Source: Baylisascaris procyonis (lineage: Eukaryota > Nematoda > Chromadorea > Rhabditida > Ascarididae). From it: 64,000 nt of DNA. The notes beneath the pieces are model-generated. The model saw only the letters and a list, made by a program, of their open reading frames with translations, made no database searches and was not told the origin of the DNA. The stretch covers positions 4,960,001-5,024,000 of the forward strand of contig JAZARR010000214.1 of NCBI GenBank assembly GCA_037389465.1, given 5' to 3'. The position numbers and the translations under genes were made by a program. Positions within the stretch are counted from its first letter, which is position 1, and every line of letters starts with the position of its first letter. Of this stretch, positions 58,486 to 64,000 are shown one piece after another.

Positions 58486-61400
58486 TTATCACTGTAGTTT
58501 GTTCATATCATTCAAACTTACAACCTTTTTGACGAGTCGACCACTTTAAACGATTCGTCACCGAACAGTTTGTTTTCATATTTATATGGTAATGTTTTTG
58601 ATAAATTCAGTAATATATGAACGGATATTTAGTTTACTTTAACAAGTGAACAAATCTATAGCTTAATTCTCACCAAGATTAGAGATATTCATTGATCATT
58701 CACATCCTCCTCACTTGCTTAGGAAATTTTACCGAGTAGGGCACCTTGAAATTCCAAGAAAAACCGCATATTATCAACAAATAGTTTCACAGAGTTGTTC
58801 TCACGCCAGTTTTTTTTTTTGAATCACTCCCATATCTTCTCCCCTCCCTTTGTTCCTGTCTCCCCTTTTCTTTCTACTGCCTTTTGCTCGTTGTTGAATT
58901 TTGCGCAACCGAAACAAAGCTGTCCTCATCGTCGATAATACTAGTTCGATGCAAAAGACATTGGCATGAAAGGTTTATAGTGAAATCCATCAATATTGTT
59001 TAACACATAAATAGCATTTCGCCATCGAAACGGCGAGCTAGCACAAATCTTTCATACAGAGCAACAATAGAAGAAATTGATTGTTGGCATTCTAATCATA
59101 CATCGCATGTGAAAACTTATCGTATTTCTCATGCGAAAAATTACAACACATATGAAAATAAGTAGAGAGTAAAATCCATATAAGATAAATTGGATGCGAA
59201 TATAAAATTGAAACGAAAATTGTACATGTCTCGAGTGAGAGTTAGTGGAAATTTTAAGAAGACTATTTAAAACAAAAGTGGAACGAACTATGAAGGATGA
59301 TTTTGTGAAAAAAAAAACTGCCCTTCCTCGTTTTCTTGTTTTTCGCTCATCATTTGAGCGGAAATTTGGTGGAGAGTGAAACTTTTACGTATCGACATTG
59401 AAATTGTGTAATCATGGACACAAATAGCTGATAAATATTATCGAGGGCTATAGTGGCAATAGTGAACAACATCGTCGAAAGTGATTTTAGAACGTATGGA
59501 AAACACTGAAAAATTGAAACGAGAAAAAAATAAAAGTACTGATCTAGAAAGAGGCTATCTAATGCATTTCTTATTGAACATAAAAGGGAATGGATGATTG
59601 CAATAAAAAATTGGGAAAGTGATATTAAATAAAATAATGTCTAATAAGCAAAGCTATTAAAAATATTCAAGTGTAGAAAATATTGAAATATCAATGCAAA
59701 TGGCAATGATCGTTTTATCGAAATGCAAAAAAAAGAACGAGGAAGCAAATAGCAAAGATCATATTTTTCGAAGAATAAACTATTGTTTATAGAAGTAAGC
59801 ACACGATGAGATAGTTGAAAAAAATCAAACACCATAGGACATTTGTCTTATAAATTATTTAAATATTTGAGTTCAAATATTCTTAATCTAAATCTTATCA
59901 CGTATCTTTATTTCATACATTTTCATACACTTCAATATAAGTAGGTCTTAATTGGGGTGCATAATGGAAATTTCGATTTTTCGTATAATACAATCGATGC
60001 AAGTTTCAATTATTTATGCAAGCATAAAATCGGTTGTTTTCGTAATTTGGTGATCCTGAATCACTTTTAAATCGATTTCATATGCGATTATTACAAAAAA
60101 AAAAGTGTTTTTCAACAATATTTTTTGAAGTCAACGAATAAAACAACGAAGCGAACGGCTCATAAATAACTAGGGAGAGCAATAATTTTTTAAGTAAATT
60201 GCTATTCAAATCAAATCTCAAATTCTTAGCTTCTTAAAAACTGGAAAATTATGCCTTTGATTATTATATAATATGGGAAGAGTTTAAAGTGTAGTAACGT
60301 TTTAAGTATTACAAAAATTAGAACTTTTAGAGACAAACTCATAGCAACTATGGCTGAACAAGCATCAACTACCGACTGCTATTCGGCGCTAAGTTTCTTC
60401 GTCGAAAAGAAGGAAAAACAACTGATTGATGAAAGTTACCTTTACAGCATCGAAGAAAATGCTCATTGAAGGATTCCAATCTCAAATAAAAATATTGCTG
60501 ATGGAGAACACAGATTCAAAATCACATGAGTAGGTGAGCTAAAACCCAACGTTAGCGATCTATTTCAATATAAGCATCACTAAATGTGAAATCATCTCAA
60601 CCTCTTAAACATCCACACAGGTCTTCGTCAACAATCTAAACAATTAAAGCAATATTAAATTGAGCCAAAGTTAAATTCCAAGACAGAGGTGCACTGTTTA
60701 CGTGTTTGAAACAAGCACTACATATTTGCACTATACAGATATATGCCTCATAAGCCTGATATACGTTAGGTCATATTGTATAGGCAAATATTGCTTATTG
60801 TTTGATGAATTCCCTCAAATGCCTTCGTTTTGATCACTAATTCGTCTAGAGTTCAACAAAAATGTGCATATAGGATCGATCTACTTTTGAGAGTAGCCAA
60901 AAAGTGCAGAATGATTCAAAAATCAAAAGTCACCAAAGTGGTGTGTATGTACACAACTCGTTCACAATCAAAAAGACAAAGTTTTATTGCATTCGGCACG
61001 TTTCATACTTATTTAGTTTTTTTTTTTACGTTTAAATATTCTTACTTTTTAAGAAACAACCAATGAGAATGTTATTTTCTGGCGTTTTTTTTTTCTGACT
61101 ACTACATGATAAGAAAGAAAATTCTTTGAGACTTAAGCTATTCTGGTTTCATTTCTGTGCTAATCCCCATTTTTGTGAGATGAAACTTTTAAATCACCAT
61201 ATCGCGATAGATTAATTGTACAGTTATAATTATAATTAAATAAATAATAATAACAATAACTTATGATATTTTCGAACAATAGTTGCGAGCACATTATCGT
61301 TTAACAGACTCAAATTGTCAATTCAAATAGTTTTCTATGATGATCAAATATCTTTTAAATTTTCCGTTTTTTAATAGCAATGATAACAATTATCAATAAA

Positions 61401-64000
61401 CAATGATTTGTTGATAAAAACTTAAACAATATTCGACGAAGATATTTTTAAAACCGTTCAAGAATGTGGTTTAGTTCAGGAGAAGATAATTTAGTATTAA
61501 GGATATTGTATATGTAGTTGTGATAAAAAGAACATAAAAATACACAGTATCAAGAATTATTCCACCAACTCATATTACGACTAAGAAAATGATTGCGATA
61601 TAATTGAAGCCAAACGTTGATATCAATATCAATATCAGTGCCAATATTACTATCAGTACAAGAATCTAAAATTGATAAAATTCCAATATGGAACATTTCT
61701 CTCCTGTTTGATTCGATGAAAAACAATAAAGAATGAAGCAGAAGAACATGCTCAAAGAGCATGTAGTTGATAGCAATTTAGAACGCTGAAATCGAGCATT
61801 CACTAAACGCATTCATTCTTTTTTTTTTTTTTTGTGCCAATCCATCTTGAGACGCCACTAATAGCGCCTCGATCGCCTCTTCAGCATACATTACGGCCGA
61901 AATGCATGAATGAACGAACGTATGAATGAAGCACCGGAAATTAGCTGATATCGGCGCCTATATTAGAGAGAAGCGAAGGCGGATTTTGCACACTTTGCAC
62001 ATTTTGCCAGTAGAAAGACACTTTCAAATATATCACTTTCGTTTTAATAAACGCCCTCTATAATGTCGCAAAATTTATTCACTATTAACATAAGTGATTA
62101 ATAAGAGTGTTCGTAATGGTATTTTTCTGATGAATTTCGATAGAGAATCTGGTGAGTTTATTTTTTTTTTATAATTAGTAAAAGGTAAGGATAAATTTGA
62201 AGCATCTTATCTGAATTTATTCCATGAATCCCCCAATCCTTGCCCTCTTTAACTTTTTTATTTTTCATTTCCTCTTTTCCCTCATTCATATCAATTCTCA
62301 TGCGTGCTTCCGAGAAAGCGTAGTTAGGCATCAACGTTGAGCCCCTCTATTTCAATTTAAAATTGCGCCACCATACCGGTGATGAGAAAGCTAATAGAAG
62401 AGAGATGATATGCACAAAACGGAATGATACACACAATAATAATCTCGTTATTTTGCAGTTGATTCTCCTTCGCAGTTGAATGTTTAATTTCAGGGGTCGT
62501 TTTTGAGTGTTCGAGTTGCGCAAAATACAGCTTAGTAACGGCCGAAAAGAGTTTGAATGTTTTATGCGAGTCGACTAAGCGTGAATGTCACTTAATCAGA
62601 CCACCGAGTGGGCGATGCATCAAACACGACGAACACATCGATACGTGGCTTAGTAACGAGACCATTATACATACAACACTCCCTCTCCTCCCACGAAGCT
62701 GAACGGCACGTCATTATGCTTGAAACATCTATATCAAACATCATCGAATTAAATATTTTAAACAAAAATCATATCTGCACAAGCCTAGTTGGGATTTCAT
62801 TTGATGAAAGAGTGCACAGGGAGAGAGAGAAAATGGAAGAGAAGGGGAGAAATGTAGATAGAACCTTCTCATTTTTCATAAATTATTCACACACACACAC
62901 ACGAAAAAAATCGTCATTGCAAATAATGCCCTTGAAGAGATTTATATCCACTCACAAATTTCAGTTACCTCGATGAAGTTTCACCAAATATCGCATCTAG
63001 ACCGAATAATGATACCTATGGAGATATATAGAAAAAATACTACTACTTTATATTTCCTATATTGTAAAAAGATATTGATTATGTGCAGTTGGAACATAAG
63101 CTTAGAACATCAATGAAGTGTAATCCAATGCCATTTGACTTAGTCCATCATTGCAGTCATTTTTTACTAGTTGTTAAGTGCATTCTCACACGAGAAAAAT
63201 TCAAATATTTCAAGATGGAAGTTGAAGTTTAAATCGTTAAAAAATTTAAACAATTCTCTCGTTAAGAGAAATTCCTTGTTTTGCTAATTTAGAAGGAAGT
63301 TTATTCATATGTAGTTCATTGTATTTAAATTCACTAGAAAGCGCAAACATATCGAAAATTATTTCGTAAACATATTGATATATATATTCTCATTATTGAG
63401 GGAAATATACTTGAAATGTTATCGATTTTTCGCTAGTTAGATGTTTGCATTATTGTGTGAACTATAAGAAATAAGTGTAATTCGCTAGTTTTGAGAGAAC
63501 CGGTCTTGTTTCGCGATAGAAGCATAAACCTTTTTTTTTCTTGCAGTAAATATTTGCACCTAACTCAAATTTTTTAGCATTTTTCTTTTTTTTCGAGAGG
63601 AAAATCTCATTTTCATTTATTTGCGTCATTTTGTTGTATTATATGAGTTCATTTCATTAAGAATATTCATCGTTCTTGCCATATGTTTTCGGAATATTTT
63701 AGATATCCATCTATATATTGTGCAAAAACTTCTCTATTTAGTGCAATTTTCAACCTAAAAATAGTTAATTTGTTCACATAATTCCTACAATCTACTTAGA
63801 AAATTTGTTTCATCTAACAATTCAAAAAAAATGTAGAATTCAATTTTTAACTCAATGAATAATGCCAAATGATTGATAAAAGATGCACGAAAAAAAAAAT
63901 GACGAGAATTTAAACGAATTAAACAGCTGTGCTAATCGGATGTGTAAAAAAATAACGCCCACATTCAAAACGGAACGATTCCAAACAGCAAACAGGAAGT
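58486..64000. other. AT-rich flank, no recognised gene
   Basis: About 5.5 kb upstream of the carboxylesterase. Only short open frames without motifs. A GC-richer patch at 61,850-61,990 and a CA run at 62,889-62,902 are seen. A 122-codon plus-strand frame at 62,608-62,976 begins with GTG and has no splice context. The carboxylesterase promoter should lie in the first part but no element is recognisable. Confidence 0.5.

Noticed and set aside
62608..62976. 122-codon plus-strand frame
   Set aside because: It starts at a GTG, has no motif, no splice sites around it and no acceptor upstream; likely chance.

Overview
This is a eukaryotic window, most likely from an AT-rich nematode. The support is: short exons separated by AT-rich introns with GT..AG borders; a type-B carboxylesterase of the nematode cytosolic/gut kind; a small secreted protein with lustrin-type cysteine repeats, which are common in nematodes; and a 3' splice acceptor 0-15 bases before every reliable ATG, as expected for spliced-leader trans-splicing. 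The exact clade cannot be told from the window.

Layout. (1) Positions 1-5,824, minus strand: 5' part of a GnT-IV (MGAT4, family GT54) N-glycan branching glycosyltransferase gene. Six exons are resolved and the gene runs off the left edge. (2) 5.9-34.1 kb: about 28 kb between two divergently oriented genes. It is mostly AT-rich, with TA microsatellites, a 23-bp minisatellite, a 94-bp duplication, a GC-rich island, a decayed LINE reverse-transcriptase fragment, and a few coding-like pieces that could not be assigned. (3) 34,130-45,670, plus strand: complete TRMT11-like tRNA (guanine-10-N2)-methyltransferase gene in eleven exons. Its 4.5-kb intron 9 holds, on the opposite strand, a complete three-exon nested gene (43,847 to 42,299) for a 126-residue secreted protein with twelve cysteines in two lustrin-like repeats. 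(4) 45.7-48.1 kb: intergenic space between convergent genes. (5) 58,460 to 48,116, minus strand: complete carboxylesterase gene in eleven exons, with an intact Ser-Glu-His triad and a probable N-myristoylation signal. (6) 58.5-64 kb: AT-rich, no gene recognised.

The genes are not an operon: the strands alternate and the functions are unrelated (Golgi N-glycan branching, tRNA modification, secreted Cys-rich protein, cytosolic ester hydrolysis). All intron-exon models were built by eye from splice consensus, reading-frame phase and remembered family motifs. Phases agree at every junction of the four named genes. A roughly 330-bp dispersed repeat is present once in an MGAT4 intron and once in the TRMT11 intron that also carries the nested gene.
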